Source: Nelumbo lutea (lineage: Eukaryota > Streptophyta > Magnoliopsida > Proteales > Nelumbonaceae). Taken from it: a stretch of DNA of 64,000 nucleotides. Within the stretch, counting starts at the first letter, position 1. Each line of letters opens with the position of its first letter. The notes beneath the pieces are model-generated. The model saw only the letters and a list, made by a program, of their open reading frames with translations. It did not search any database and was not told the DNA's origin. The stretch lies in the NCBI GenBank assembly GCA_022828595.1, contig JAKGHH010000003.1, positions 18,786,934 to 18,850,933 of the forward strand. Direction: 5' to 3'. Both the position numbers and the translations under genes were made by a program. Below, piece after piece: positions 16,960 through 29,699 of this stretch.

Positions 16960-17176
16960 ATAAATAGAGAGAGAGAGAGAGATTGTTTTTTTCAATATTA
17001 TATTTGTTCTTAAGTAATATAGATAAAAATTTCGTCTTATTGTTTTTGAAAGCCCAAGAAGCAATCCCTAAAAGAAGAAAATAACAGTTCTTCCTTGGTT
17101 CTACGTACTCAATGTTATCGGCTCGGAGATGGTCAGACCGTTTGATGTATACAGGAATGCCATCCAAAATGATTAG
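16960..17176. other. SCPL promoter-proximal region
   Basis: Upstream of the SCPL start on the minus strand, with a short GA tract at 16965-16981. It presumably holds the leader and core promoter. No TATA position was fixed. Confidence 0.3.
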
Positions 17177-17404
17177 AGGTCCCTTTGGTTCAATGTTCTA
17201 TTCCCATAGTCTAGTTCATATAGGAATTAGAATCAGAATCATAATAAATTGGAATGGAATTTCATTCAAATAAGGGAGTGTCATTCTGACAGGAATTAAT
17301 GAGAATGGGATTCCTATGATCTATCCAATCAAACAATTGAAAGCAGAATGACCCATTTTGATTCCAATTCCAAACCCTTATTCCTATGAACGAAAGGGGG
17401 CCTA
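17177..17404. mobile_element. MITE with CCCTTTGGTT-type ends
   Basis: The left end AGGTCCCTTTGGTTCA and the reverse complement of the right end (AGGCCCCCTTTCGTTCA) are inverted, and the core is rich in GGAATTC-like words. No convincing target duplication was seen. The ends resemble Tourist/Harbinger MITEs. Confidence 0.5.
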
Positions 17405-17409
17405 ATTAA

Positions 17410-19030
17410 TTTTTGGAATGCCAGTTTCTAAAAGAATATTGATTGCTATGATCAAAGATACGTGTAGTATCAGGTTATTAATCTTTCACATTTTCATATA
17501 TATTGAAACTTTAATTGAACGGTTGAACCATTCAAACCATTGAATGACCCAATAGCCAAAATGGGTTCTACTCTATAATCAGTCCAAGTCTGACCTCAAT
17601 TCATTGTTGTGTGGCTGTTCTCTTCTCTTCTGTATTTTGGATAAGCTTTAGTGTGAAACAAGTACATGATATATTACTCTTAATTCCAATTTAATGGAGT
17701 GTGGTTTCATTCTCTTTACATGCACGAGGGGCGACAGGGGAGAAAGGGGAGTTGTCATGGCCCCATTCTGGGCATGGGTGATGATGGCCATGATGAGAGT
17801 CTGTTTTTCTGAAATTGCTTTGTACCTCCCTAATATTATTATTTTATTTCATCAATTTTAGTAAAGTACAGATTTTCATCACCTACCTTTGCTATCCAAT
17901 CCACAGCTTGCTTTTGCCTCCCTGAAAATATGTATACATTGAATTTGCAAATCTGCTTCTCTGTATTTCTCTCATGGCTGTCCTGAATTGGTTTACTATT
18001 AACTGTGAATGTTTGGAGCTGTCAGTGATCAATGGGTTGAGTCTATACAATAAATTATATCAGTTCTGGTTTTGTGGTTTGTGTTCTGATTAATAATTGG
18101 GTGTTCCAAATTGATTATATAGTTAATAATATATAGAGGTCTTCTGTTTTTTTTTTTTGGGGTGTTTTCTATTATATTTTGCTTTATGGATGAAAGGATG
18201 AATTTTATATGAGATAATTTTGGTTAAAATTACTTATTTTATCAACGTATATTATAAAACTGAAGTTCTAAGTTGTTATTATCATACGTGATTATATATG
18301 TCAAATATAATCGGGTCAGTCCTGATTATCCCGATAAATAATTGGTCCGGTTTGGGGTCTATCTTATAGAACCCATTACAATTTGGTATGAAACATTTGC
18401 CGGTGCTTTTAATTTGTCAAATGTCTTGACCCGGCCGGTCGGACCACTGACATGATCACAATAACGATTTGGATCAAACCCTAACCTGCTATTTTACAAA
18501 ACCAAAAAAAAAAATAAAACATTGAATTGATCAATGATTTATCTACTCGGTGAAGTTGACCTGCCTAGCCCACTCAACATGCTGCGGGGTTCTTGAATTA
18601 TTTTATCTTTAAATATTTTTATGTTGATGACATCATGAATTGATCTATTGACCCGGATGAGCCTGGGTCTGGCCCAGAACCAGGCTCATGTGCAACCTTT
18701 ACAGCCTATAATGCTTACTCTGTGGTACCATTGGATAAATGTGTTCTGTACCAAAGAATTTTCAATAAAATATACATAGAAATATATCATTTAAATGGTA
18801 AATTTCGCACATACACCCTACACCCTTATTAAGCATATAGTATCGTATTGGCAAGTCATCAATAGTGTAAATATGAGGGGTTTAGGAATTTGGGCATTTT
18901 TAGGGATAGGCATGCCTAAAACCGATCCCCTCATCAATTTTGAGAAAAAGAAGTTAAAAGAAATAAAAAGATATTTTGTGGTATTGAAAAACCCGATACA
19001 CCTGTTCATTCAGTTCGGTTATATAGAAAC
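17410..19030. other. Intergenic, no gene seen
   Basis: AT-rich DNA with dispersed GGGTCA/GACCCGG-type repeats around 18300-18700 that look like eroded MITEs. No exon-like frame. Confidence 0.5.
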
Positions 19031-19036
19031 TTTGAA

Positions 19037-19240
19037 CCAAGGTTCAAAATATCGGTACGTCTGATATGTTGGTAGGGGGTTATTGGGCAATATTGATAGT
19101 GTTTTATGCTTTTTTTTATTTTTTTCAAAACCGATTCAGGGGGCCGGTTTAAAGCTCCTCCACCCCCTGAACCGGTCAAAACCCTGATATACCCTACAAA
19201 ACCACCGGCATAATAGGTATCGATACTTTGAACCTTACTA
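19037..19240. mobile_element. MITE-like element, AAGGTTCAAA ends
   Basis: AAGGTTCAAAATATCGGTAC at the left is inverted at the right (CGATACTTTGAACCTT). The same GGTTCAAAGTAT word recurs in the tandem repeat at 20463-20604, suggesting a common source. Target duplication unclear. Confidence 0.45.
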
Positions 19241-19723
19241 CGAGCCTTGAATAAAATTCCTTGTATAATTACAAAAAAAAAAAATCTTCAAAGTACAAAT
19301 AGTGTCCCTAAGAATAGGATAACACATTATAATGTAATATTTATATTCTTGTGTGGGTACAAGCTTTCTCATTGATTATGGGACTAAAAAGTAAACTAGC
19401 CTTTCTTGTCAGTGAATTTTGTAAAGTAAATCTCAAAATATGGAAGTTAGGTAGAGTTTGGATTGTTGATTTCTCATGATTTCAAACTTTTGGGGACATT
19501 TCAATGACAGGTGATCTAGGTTTGTACCATACATGCGTATTGGACAGCTGGGCTATATGTTCTTGAACCACAAAAAATATTTCAATTTTACTTCCCTCAA
19601 TTATGGGCTTCACCTTGACCGAGTTGAGGACTTGTTCATCTTACATTCTTTTCCTTTTTCTACTCAACAATCCTCTAAACCTATTAGCTGTTTGATTTGA
19701 TAGAAAAGCACAAATGGAACTTA

Positions 19724-19982
19724 AGCCCCTGTTTGGGAGTGCTTATTTTAGGCCAAGACTACAGCAATAAGCACTTAAGGAAAATAGGCCTGAATAATCA
19801 CCTTTTTTTTTTCAGGTAATAAGCTCATTTGGAATGAGTTCAAACTTTGGTTCTTTTTTAAGTGATCTTTTTCTGGCCCGTCTTAGCCTGCCATGTAATT
19901 TTCAATAAACACTTATTAGGAAAATAAACATTTATCCTGTAAGCACTTATTCTTCCAATAAACACTCCCAAATAATAGCCTA
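19724..19982. mobile_element. MITE-like element, TTTGGGAGTGCTTATT ends
   Basis: TTTGGGAGTGCTTATT at 19732 is matched in inverted orientation by AATAAACACTCCCAAA ending near 19973. Inner segments (AATAAGCACTTA / TAAGCACTTATT) also pair, so the unit can fold on itself. Target duplication was not resolved. Confidence 0.55.
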
Positions 19983-20462
19983 ATTTTCATGTTCTTGGGT
20001 TTTTTTTTATGGGATCAACATGTACTTCCAGGTAACTTTAGCAACAAACAATAATAAGGAGAAATTTAAGCAGTTCTTGTACTATTAATAAGGTTGGTAG
20101 CACCTAGTCCATCTGAGGCATAGTTGGTGGGAACTCTTATCAGCCTAAACTGTACTAATTGTAGACCCACATAAGAGATCTAGCAGACAAAAGGACCAGC
20201 TGGACTGAATGCCTCTAATTTCCAAATAAATGGACATTTCATGGAGTGTTCTTGTTTCCTGAACACTCAAAACTGGTTCATTCAATCAAATAGTTTGTTA
20301 AACTAACCAATGAAAACAATAGGAGCATACAAAATTGAATGCATAAACTATGGTAAAAAATTGGGGCTACCTACTAGGAATTATTATAATTATAAACATG
20401 AAATACTAACCCTTTAAAGGCTTTATCAAGTAGGATCAATTTTCATTTGATCTTCTCAATAT

Positions 20463-20604
20463 GGTTCAAAGTATTGATACACTTGATAAAGCGTGTAAAC
20501 AGAGCAATACTTGCCCTTGATAAAGCCAGGTTCAAAGTATTGATACACTTGATAAAGCGTGTAAACAGAGCAATACTTGCCCTTGATAAGGCGAGGTTCA
20601 AAGT
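20463..20604. repeat. 66-bp tandem repeat, two copies plus start of a third
   Basis: Units begin with GGTTCAAAGTAT at 20463, 20529 and 20595, giving an exact 66-bp period. The first two copies are nearly identical; the third is truncated after about 10 bp. Confidence 0.85.
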
Positions 20605-20609
20605 ATTTC

Positions 20610-21735
20610 ATATATCTGAAGATTGATACATATTATTAGATATGCATAGATACATTCATTATAAACAATAATCTCGCTCGATATTCCATTTTCCACCAAA
20701 AGAAAGAGAAGGAATATTAGCCAATTTAGAATCAAAGGTTAGAACTACCCAGATGAGTAAATCATGTCAGGCTTTCATTTTATTTCCCTGAAGTCCCTAA
20801 AATATATTCTTATAAATATATATGGCAGTGATGATGACCATGGTGATGTTAGTGATGATATGATAATCATGTTAAAGATATTCCCATCCAATTTAACAGT
20901 ATAGACATCATATCAGTTGATGGAGCAGAAAAAGTAATTAGGGTATTTATAGCATATACTTGTAGACTGAGAGAGTAGAGAGTAGCTGAGTGGGTGTGGT
21001 GGGATTGTGGGAATGCAATTTATGGAGTTTTTTTTAAGTAGTTAATACAAGTTATTGAGGAAGAAGAAGCTGGAGACAGAGTAGTAGGGGGTAGGGTGTG
21101 AGTCGTTTTCAGTGAATGAAAAGCTGGATATGTCATTTAATGAGTTGGGATGGTCGTTTTGATTCAACTGAGGGACCCTCCTCTCCTCAGTACCCCCACC
21201 TGCAGGTCCTCCACCCCAAATTTCTCTTTCTCCTATTTATTTCTCTTCTCTTGTTCCTTACTCAAAAAGTTCGTATCTCTGAAACTGAAAGCCTGAAACC
21301 ATCAGAGCCACAGCTTGTTTGATGGGTACTGGGCTTTGTTTTATGTTCACATTCATTCCCATTGCTCCCCCTTTCTTTCTTCCTTTCTTTCAATTTGAAC
21401 CTTCTCCCACCGACACCCCACCTCATATCAAAAACCAACAAAGTAATTAATCTTAGGCTGCATTTGGTATTCCTTAAAATGAGGACTCATCTCCATTTTG
21501 TAGTTAAAAACTTGGTATTCACAGGAGCATTTGAACAAAAAAAAGGAGATAAGACCTTAAAATAAGGAATGCCAAATACAGCTTCAGTATCCTAATCTTT
21601 ATGGCTATCTAATCTAAAGCACAATAGCAGGACAAGCGAGCTTAGACCCACCATCATGTCCACAGGATAATACTAGCTAAGATAAGAATGGGGTTCCAGT
21701 ATTGTTTCCAACATATATTAAATTGAGGGACCATT
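20610..21735. other. Intergenic, no gene recognised
   Basis: Contains a pyrimidine-rich, promoter-like stretch at 21170-21420, but no spliceable coding exons or tRNA. An RNA-only transcription unit cannot be excluded. Confidence 0.35.
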
Positions 21736-21739
21736 ACTA

Positions 21740-21900
21740 AATATGATGGTAAAACCTCAGGCTCATAAGTGTGAGAGAACATGGGTTTGAGTCTTAGAGC
21801 GGCTACTTTGTGCAAAAAATAGCTAATCTATATCTCTACCCCTCCAAGACCCAAGATAGATAAGACCAACAATGGGTATTGCGACCCTAGTTACAACACT
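21740..21900 (+). repeat. Degraded tRNA-derived SINE fragment
   Basis: B-box-like GGTTTGAGTC is followed by AGCGGCTACTTTGTGC, the same order as in the copy at 7860-8030. Both look like members of one Au-like SINE family. Confidence 0.45.
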
Positions 21901-21909
21901 CCATTGCAA

Positions 21910-24400
21910 CCCCCAGTGGAATATTGACAAACCAGCAATTGAAATAAAAAAAAAAAATACATGGCTTGGTGAATTAATTTCAAATACTAGTGTGCCCATA
22001 CTTCTTTGGGGGTTTCAAGGGAGTGTTGTGGCCACAATTGCAGTAGATTTGAAACTTTTCCTTATACTAGTAGGTGAGCATGTGCTTTTGCACCTGGAAA
22101 TCTTTGATGGTCATGATAATAGTAAATAACATGTTTTCAAAATTTTCTGTTTTTCTATTTCTATGTTTATAAAAATTATTCTTATTTGTCACACTTATTT
22201 TTATTTAGTATAATGAATGTATGACATTAGAGATATGTTCAAATGTTTTCTACCATTTTTTTTGTATTTTTTATACTTTTATATGTTTTTATTATTTTAA
22301 AATTTTATTATAATATTATTTAATTATGGCATCTAGGGCTCACACAATTGACCCAAAAGGTTAAATTGTTATCTTACCACAAAATAAGAAAACAACTCCA
22401 TTTTTGGGTTGGTTTTAAGTTTGTATTTTATTTATATCATGATTAATAAAAACAATTATTTTTAATACAATTAATTAATATAGGATTCAATGAAAGAATA
22501 TGAAATAATACTCTAAATATAAGACTTAATGAGAGGGAATTGAATGAATATAAATGTAGTAGTTTAAACTACATTTTGTGCCCTCACATTTAGAGAGGAA
22601 TTAACTAAAAAATAGGGGTATTCTAGTCAAATACAAGTTTTATACCATGATTCACACTTTTAATAATAGTACTAATAAGTGCACATATGTTTTGCACGTA
22701 GCAATTCTAAATGATGATAATGATAGGAATAATGTATCCAAAATGTTCTATAAAATTCATGTATTTTTTATTTTTTATATTTTTGTTTTTCACTATTAAT
22801 TGGATGCAAATTGCAAAAGCTGAATCTGATTACATAAGCACCTCATATTGGGCTGCAATGTTTTGGATACCATTGTTAGTAATACTACCTACTTGGCTAA
22901 ATTCTTATTTTTGTAATGTTTTATCTTCTTATTATATTTTTTTTGTTCATTTATCAGAAAAATGTAAGATTTAAATAGAGAATTGAATGACGTGAAAATG
23001 GGTATATTAGTCAAAAGAATATGGAGTTCCACAATCTTATTCATATTTTTAATAGTAGTGTAAATATGGAGTTATAGATTTTTGTTCAATTTTTTTCTAT
23101 ATGTGTAAAAATAATAGTGTACATACACTTATTTTTTATTTATATGATAAATATATGATATTCATATTTTTAATAGTAGTGTAAATATGGAATTATAGAT
23201 GTGTTCAATTTTTTTATAATATTTTTTATTTCTCTGTGTGTAAAAATAATACTGTACATACACTTATTTTTGCTTAATATATAAATATATAATATATGAT
23301 ATTATACATATGCCCAAGTGTTATTTTTTGTAAATTTTATGTATTTTTATTTTTTATTATTTAATTATGACATTAAAGGTTGATAGATTTGATCCAAAAG
23401 TCGAACTATTGATCTATGCTAAATAAGAAAATAATTTAATTTTTTGTCATTTTTGATTATGTATTTTATTTTAATCATCAATAAAAATAATTCTTTTTTA
23501 TTACACTTCTTTTTTTTAATTGGATAAAAATACCATAAATGTGTCTATTTTTTTTACATTTTTGTAAATTTTTATATTTATTTTTATTTAAAAATTAAGT
23601 TTTAAAATACATGGATTTATATTATTAAAAGTATTGGCCATAAATCTAATTAGTAGCATTTATTAGTGAAAAATAACTTAAATATGAGATTTAATAAGAG
23701 AGACTGTGAGTTAATACCTTAAATACAAGAATTAATAAGAGATGATTAAATGCGGTGAAAAACATTAATTGAAATTATGTTTTCAATCTTCATAATTAGA
23801 AATGGACTAAATAACAAATGTGTGCATTTTAGTCAAGAAAAGTTTCGAACATTCATTCGTACTTTTTATAGTAGTATAGATAGATATATCTTAAATTGGT
23901 CCATGTTTGAGGCAATGAAAGCTAGGTTTAAGTACACTGATTAGTAATTAGTAATGCTTGTAGCTGAAGGCTTATTACATGAAGAACAAACTAATAAAGA
24001 AGAAGAAGAAAAAGATAAGGATCTAAACTATAATATGTGTATGAGGAATGGTGTTTTATCCGTCCATGAATGTAATTCAAGCCTCAATTCCATTGATCCA
24101 CATGCCTGCCAAGTGAAGAAAGTTCTTATTTTGCTTTCATTCCAAGCAAACCTGGCCCCCTTTCAAACTTTTCTTCTTTTCCAGCCTCCTTATAAGCTTT
24201 CATGATCATTTTATGGAAGAAATTATGATCAAATTAAAGGGCAGCTCTTAGGGAAACCAAGACCATTAGAGCATATTAATTTCTCATGGAGGATGGTGAC
24301 TTTAGTGTGGGACTATGGTGGTCCAATTAGAGAAACTGACTCTATCATGGCTGAAGTGATACCTTTCCTTTTTGTCTTTGGGATTGCCTTACTGAGAAGA

Positions 24401-24443
<43 letters not shown>

Positions 24444-24848
24444 TGTGTGTGTGTGACCAAAAAAGAACTTTTGCTTCCAGTTCCTGGTTTGATAGTCTGA
24501 CCATCCAACCCGATTCAATATGTTCGATGAAATTCTCTTCATCCTTACTTTTCGGGAAAAATCATTTTACTTTGAAATGAATTTCAGTAGAACCCTCAAA
24601 TAGCTAGGGGGCCCTCCTGGTTATTAATAGCACTGGGATCTCTTGAAAGCAAAAACCATGTAAACACCTTGACAGCATGGCATTCGGTCTCACATCCAGA
24701 ACATCTCCCCATAAATCTAACATACAAGTATAGAAAATATTCCCAATGTATAGATGGATGCCAATGCCATGCACTTAAGGATTTGGCATGTTTTCTTTCT
24801 TTCTTTCTTTCTTCTTCTTCTCCTCTTCCTCTAGGCTGAGCTCACTAC
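21910..24848. other. AT-rich intergenic block
   Basis: Extremely AT-rich. An imperfect 121-bp tandem duplication (units starting 23039 and 23160) and a (CT)n(GT)n microsatellite at 24404-24454 are the only structures seen. No coding exons. Confidence 0.5.
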
Positions 24849-25225
24849 TAGGAATGGCAGGATCCCTGCTGAGGATAAAAAATGATCCCTCATCCTTGAT
24901 GCTCAATAGAGACAGGTTCCTTGTCAGGGACCCAAATTCCCAAATGTTTTAAATTAAAATTATTTTAAAAAATTAATTTGCTTAAAATAATGAATTCTTA
25001 ATTAAAAATATTTTAAATATATTTTGATATAAATTATATTATATGTATTTAATATATATAATCAGGATTGAGTCAAGTCAGAGAATTCACTCTCCAGAGT
25101 CCTGTCTCCATCCTTATACCATCCTTAATTGGGTATCACTATCAGTCCCCATCCCCAACAAAGCAATCTCCATCCTCGACTTAAAGCCAAATACCTGATG
25201 GGGATGGAGAAAATTACCATCCCTA
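24849..25225. mobile_element. hAT-type MITE, TAGGGATGG ends
   Basis: The left end TAGGAATGGCAGGATCC and the reverse complement of the right end (TAGGGATGGTAATTTTC) are inverted. Flanking octamers CTCACTAC (24841-24848) and CCCAATAC (25226-25233) match at 6 of 8 positions. Confidence 0.6.
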
Positions 25226-25727
25226 CCCAATACAAATGCTGGTTAGAATCTTGGGTCCTTGGGCTTTAGGCTTGGGTCTGCGCAACAAGGCAACAACAAC
25301 ATGTTAGTTAAGGGCGTTATAGCTTGGGCTATGTGACTTTTTAGGTCAGGCCAAGCCAGGCCATGATTTCGCTCTAGCCCTATGTCTTGAATGTATTTGG
25401 TTTTGGTGATGCTTAGGGTAGTTTGGTCATTTGAGAATGTAGAAGTAGAACCACAAATTACAAAATCCTAAATCCCAACGACGTGTAATTGCTTTCACTA
25501 GTTCAAATTGAAAGGTGCTTTTGTTTTCTTATCTCCACGTGTCCTATCCGTACAAAAATCAATTCGACCATTGGAATCCCCTCCATCCCATACAAACAGT
25601 CTTTTCCACAACTACACACCCTTAATAATACATCCACATTGGTTCAGTATAAGTACTTCTTCCCCCAAGAACATCCTCATCCCTCTCTCTTCTCTCGTAA
25701 AAGCATTACATCACCATTTGCAATTCA

Positions 25728-26344
25728 ATGGAGAAAGCAGAGGAAACGCTTCAGCAACAGCCAACCCAACCTGAGAATAGTTCTTCTTTAGAGAGAACAT
25801 CTCCTCAGACTCAGACTCTGTAGCGAGGTCAAGAATCCCAAGGTTCAGACAATGAAATACACAAACCCATCACCCCTGATGCTCTCTAAGTCCCCAAGTC
25901 ATTCAAGTACTCTGAAAGGTGACAGATTTTGCCACAGAAGCTTTAACCAACACATTAATGGGTTTCTTTTTCTTCTTGCTTATTCTATAACTCTATGATT
26001 ACTTATAATGCAGGTATATGAGCCCGACTGATCGATTGATGTCTCCCATCTCCAGAGGCCTTATGGCAAGAAACAGAAAGGCAGGGCCCCTCTTGCCACC
26101 GGCTAAAAACCCACCAAAGGTATACAGCTCGTTAGAACTCAATTAAATTCTTGCAAACATATAAGAAAATCAAGTTGCCCAATCCAGAAATTACAGAGAT
26201 GTAATCCCCAAAGCTGTCCTCCCCAGGAGGTGGTTCTATTTGAATCCAGTTAAACAATCGAATGGATTATTCACTTTACTTTCTTTGTTGTTGCAGCTAC
26301 TGGATGATCAGTGTCTTCAGGAAGTGGGTCTTTCACCAGTCTAA
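25728..26344 (+). pseudogene. Small plant protein with MSPTD motif, two in-frame stops
   Basis: Three exons with clean splice sites: 25728-25918, 26014-26119, 26297-26344, totalling 114 codons plus stop. Exon 2 encodes YMSPTDRLMSPISRGLMARN and a basic/proline tail. Exon 3 ends LQEVGLSPV. I recognise the SPTD...SPxxxGLxARxRK pattern as a conserved small plant protein type but know no function; the SP sites might be kinase targets. Exon 1 is interrupted in frame by TAG at 25821-25823 and TAA at 25887-25889, while reading continues as family-like sequence (PITPDAL, VPKSFKYSER). Both could come from single substitutions of Gln/Lys codons. Intact splice sites suggest recent inactivation, or sequence error. 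An alternative downstream start at the MSPTD Met would give a short product of about 50 residues. Confidence 0.65.
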
Positions 26345-26851
26345 GTATTTAGCACCATTGTGAATAAGGAAATCATGGGTTTTTAATTTTCATTTTCCAT
26401 GTTTAACAGTTAATGGATAATCCTTCATTTAAAGAAATTTGTATTCAATCTTCAGATAATGCATCTACAAAGTATTTAAATTCTTTAATTTCCATCTCTT
26501 CATTTGGAATTTCTTAGAATCAATATTTTCGTGATTTAGATGTTGAGAATTTGTTTCTCGTTCTTACCAACTTGGTACCATTGGAATTGGACTAAACCAA
26601 TTTCTGCATTGATCTCCGTCCACAAACAGACTTAATTTACAATGTGAGAGAGACAACATCATTGGTTTTGAATATTGTTAGGTATGGGGTTCCTAGTTCT
26701 AACCTATATTTATTTCAACCTGAGCTTCAGATCCTCCTCAAAGACAAACTCAGTTATAAATATCATTTCTTAGTTCTGATAATGTCTCTGATCAATTGGG
26801 ATAACATTCACAATCTAACCATTCAAGCTCTAAAATATCTCCGGGTGTCGG
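26345..26851. other. 3' flank, nothing else seen
   Basis: Probable 3' UTR of the preceding small gene, then plain AT-rich DNA. Confidence 0.4.
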
Positions 26852-26859
26852 GCTCTATA

Positions 26860-27467
26860 TAGGGATGTCAATGGGTTGGATTAGGTGGTAAGCCCGCATT
26901 GACCCGAGCCTATTGGGTTAAAGTCAGACCGACCTACATTGGGTCGGTGGACATGCCCATTGACATTAGGGTTGCAAATGGATCGGATTTGGTAAAGGGT
27001 ATACCCAATCTGATTCGATAAGAAATCTGACCAATCTGAATTTGGCAAGAATCCCTCGAATTTTCAAGAGTATGCTTTGAATTCGAATATCTTATCCGAT
27101 ATCTGATTTGATTAGAATTGTAATAAAAATGATAGGATTAATATAATATATATATATATATATATATAATATAAAATATAATATTTCATAACTAACGATT
27201 AGATGGGGTCGTGATAGATCTGATTGGGTATATTTTAATTCAATCCTTAACTATAAACCGGATTCAGTCAGTGCAAAGTCCATTCGAACAAGCCTTGTGC
27301 TGACCGAATCCGGTCTCTATTAACTAAACCGATCAAGTTTTTTTTCCCTGATCCAATCAGATTTATTAGGATCAAAAGAGCTATCCGAATCTATTTCTTA
27401 CCAGATTGAATTTGGAATCTAATCGGATCTGATCAGAACCTATTTGCAATCCTAGTGGACATCCCTA
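26860..27467. mobile_element. hAT-type MITE (outer), split by a second MITE
   Basis: Outer ends TAGGGATGTCAATGGG and (right, reverse complement) TAGGGATGTCCAC are inverted. The outer element is interrupted at 26967-27454 by another MITE, so its own length is only about 110 bp. The outer flanking octamers (GCTCTATA/CCTCTCTC) match poorly. Confidence 0.6.
26967..27454. mobile_element. hAT-type MITE (inner, nested)
   Basis: Ends TAGGGTTGCAAATGG and (right, reverse complement) TAGGATTGCAAATAGG are inverted. It sits inside the outer element and is flanked by ATTGACAT (26959-26966) and GTGGACAT (27455-27462), 6 of 8 matching. The core has a (TA)n run at 27147-27169. Confidence 0.7.
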
Positions 27468-27469
27468 CC

Positions 27470-28164
27470 TCTCTCTTCCATTGCTTCCTCTCTCGTCAAA
27501 CCATCATATAAAAAATTCAGATTAGCTGAACACTTTAGTTGCTTTTTATTTTTTTAGCACTATGTTCCTCTTTTAGCATTCTTCCAATCCACATTGAAAT
27601 TGTTATGTTATTGTTAAACATCTCCAAATTCCAAGAAGATCATTTCACAAGTATTCCGTTTTATGAGTGGGCCTTGATTAACAAGTGTTTCATTTTATCT
27701 ATTTTTTTTGAAAATACACAAAAAATGGGATGCAGGTGATTGAGCATTTAAAGCGAATTTACTTAATATTATAATATATTTATAATGACAACTATGTGAC
27801 ATCTCAGATAAATTAATTAGATTTTTCAAAGTTTAATGTGCCATGCCACCAGTGTGATTTAAAAAACCCTCCTTTAACGAGTTCCAGAGTTAATCATTAC
27901 AAAAAACTTTTTTTTTTTAAATAAAATTACCAAATGGGATTTTCTTGCCAATTCCATTTAATTGCTGATATGACACATATGACACATCAACAAAAATGAA
28001 ACGAGCTGGCGCCAAACACCCACTTTGATCTTGTTTTTGTCGGGTTCATATATCTCCACATTGGAATTTTGGTTTACAAATTAAGATTACCCATATTTGA
28101 TATTTATAAATATGTTATATATATTGCAGTTTTGTAATTTTTAAATTATTTATTCTTATAAGAA

Positions 28165-28196
<32 letters not shown>

Positions 28197-29014
28197 GATG
28201 AAAATATTTGAAACAATATTTCTTTTTATTTAACTATTATATTTTCTTTTTCCTTTTAATAATTTATTATTTTTTAAATTAAATTGAATTGGATCATATT
28301 CAGATATCTGACTTCCTTATCGAATTCGAATTCAAATTCAATGTTTTTGAAATCCAATCGAATCTTCATATTGGATCTAAAGTTTATAGTACCAGATCAT
28401 ATTCCAATATACCCTTATTTGAATCTAATCCTATTAATTTGCATCCCTACTACCTAGCTAGTATGGAGCTCAATTCACCTCTCTAAAGTCTAAACAAATC
28501 TATACCATCTATAAAAGAGTGAATGCCCCTTCTTTCTTGAATTTTCATTAGATGTTTTCTATCCCTCTTGTGTAAGCATACAAGTATGGGCATATATGTT
28601 ATTTACTCTCACTTTAGAAACTACCCACTTATAACTGTTTAGAAACTGCCCATAAATTATAAATAGTTGTCTTAGAGATACTACCACCGCAAATGCACAT
28701 ACACGTGCTATAAAGTTTGTCAAACTAGGGTTTTGTTTGATAAAGTTTAGAAGCAAAATAAGTGATTTATCAAAAAAAAAAGCAAAATGAGCAAAAAAGA
28801 GATATTTTATTTTTTTATATTCGTTTTTGTAAATTCATATATTTGTCCCTATAAATCTTGAAAGGGCATTCTAATAAAATAACTTCCTTCATCGATGCAT
28901 TAAATGAAAAGGGGAAAAGTAAAGAGTATTTATTGCAAATGAAAATTTGAGGAAGAAAAGGACAGAATTAAGACTAATTCACATCTATGTCCCATAGAGC
29001 GTGCCTCACCGCAC
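27470..29014. other. Intergenic, no gene seen
   Basis: AT-rich DNA with a (CA)n(TA)n microsatellite near 28166-28197 and a MITE right end (TTTGCATCCCTA) near 28440-28450 without a recognised left end. Confidence 0.45.
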
Positions 29015-29022
29015 ATCGCAAT

Positions 29023-29410
29023 TAGGGGTGAGCATTCGGTTAAAAACCGAGTCGAATAAATCAAATTTATAAAATAAAACTGAAATCGAAATCGAATTAT
29101 TAATATTATATTAGTACATATTATATATTATATATTAATATATTTATGTATATTATATTATATGTATATATTAATATATTTTAAATTTTTATATAAATAT
29201 ATATTATATATATATTATAATATATTATATTACATATATAATAAATTTTGATTAATTTGATATTTTTTATTAACCGAATTTCTAATCCTGAAAACTTAAA
29301 CCGAAACCAAATATTTTTAAAATCAAATTAACTGAACCGTAAAAAAGTAAACCAAACAAACCGAAATCAAAATTTCGATTCGATTTTAACTGAACAAATG
29401 CTCACCCCTA
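29023..29410. mobile_element. hAT-type MITE, TAGGGGTGAGC ends
   Basis: TAGGGGTGAGCATT at the left is mirrored by AATGCTCACCCCTA at the right; further in, GGTTAAAA pairs with TTTTAAC. Flanking octamers ATCGCAAT (29015-29022) and ATCGCAAC (29411-29418) match at 7 of 8 positions. The core is almost pure A/T. Confidence 0.85.
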
Positions 29411-29699
29411 ATCGCAACCGTATATTAATTCGGGAGATGTTACCAACGTTGAGATGTGAAAGAAATTAATTTAAAAATTGACGACCGCTAGATGTGATAG
29501 AGGGCGTGGCCCATTGTTTAGATGGCTGCCACGTTATGTGTTTCGCGCGCGCAAGCGGGAAACAAACACACGAAGCCAACTCCGAGAGCGTGTGAGTTCT
29601 CCGTTCAAACTTCAAACGCGCTACATGAATAGAGAATAGAGAGGAGGAGTGTATTGTGCGTGAGATAGGAATCAGAGAGAGAGAGAGAGAGGCCGGTGG

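Noticed and set aside
21116..21322. Possible small ORF with hydrophobic segment
   Set aside because: The pyrimidine-rich sequence gives a Leu/Phe run by composition; no conservation or splice evidence.
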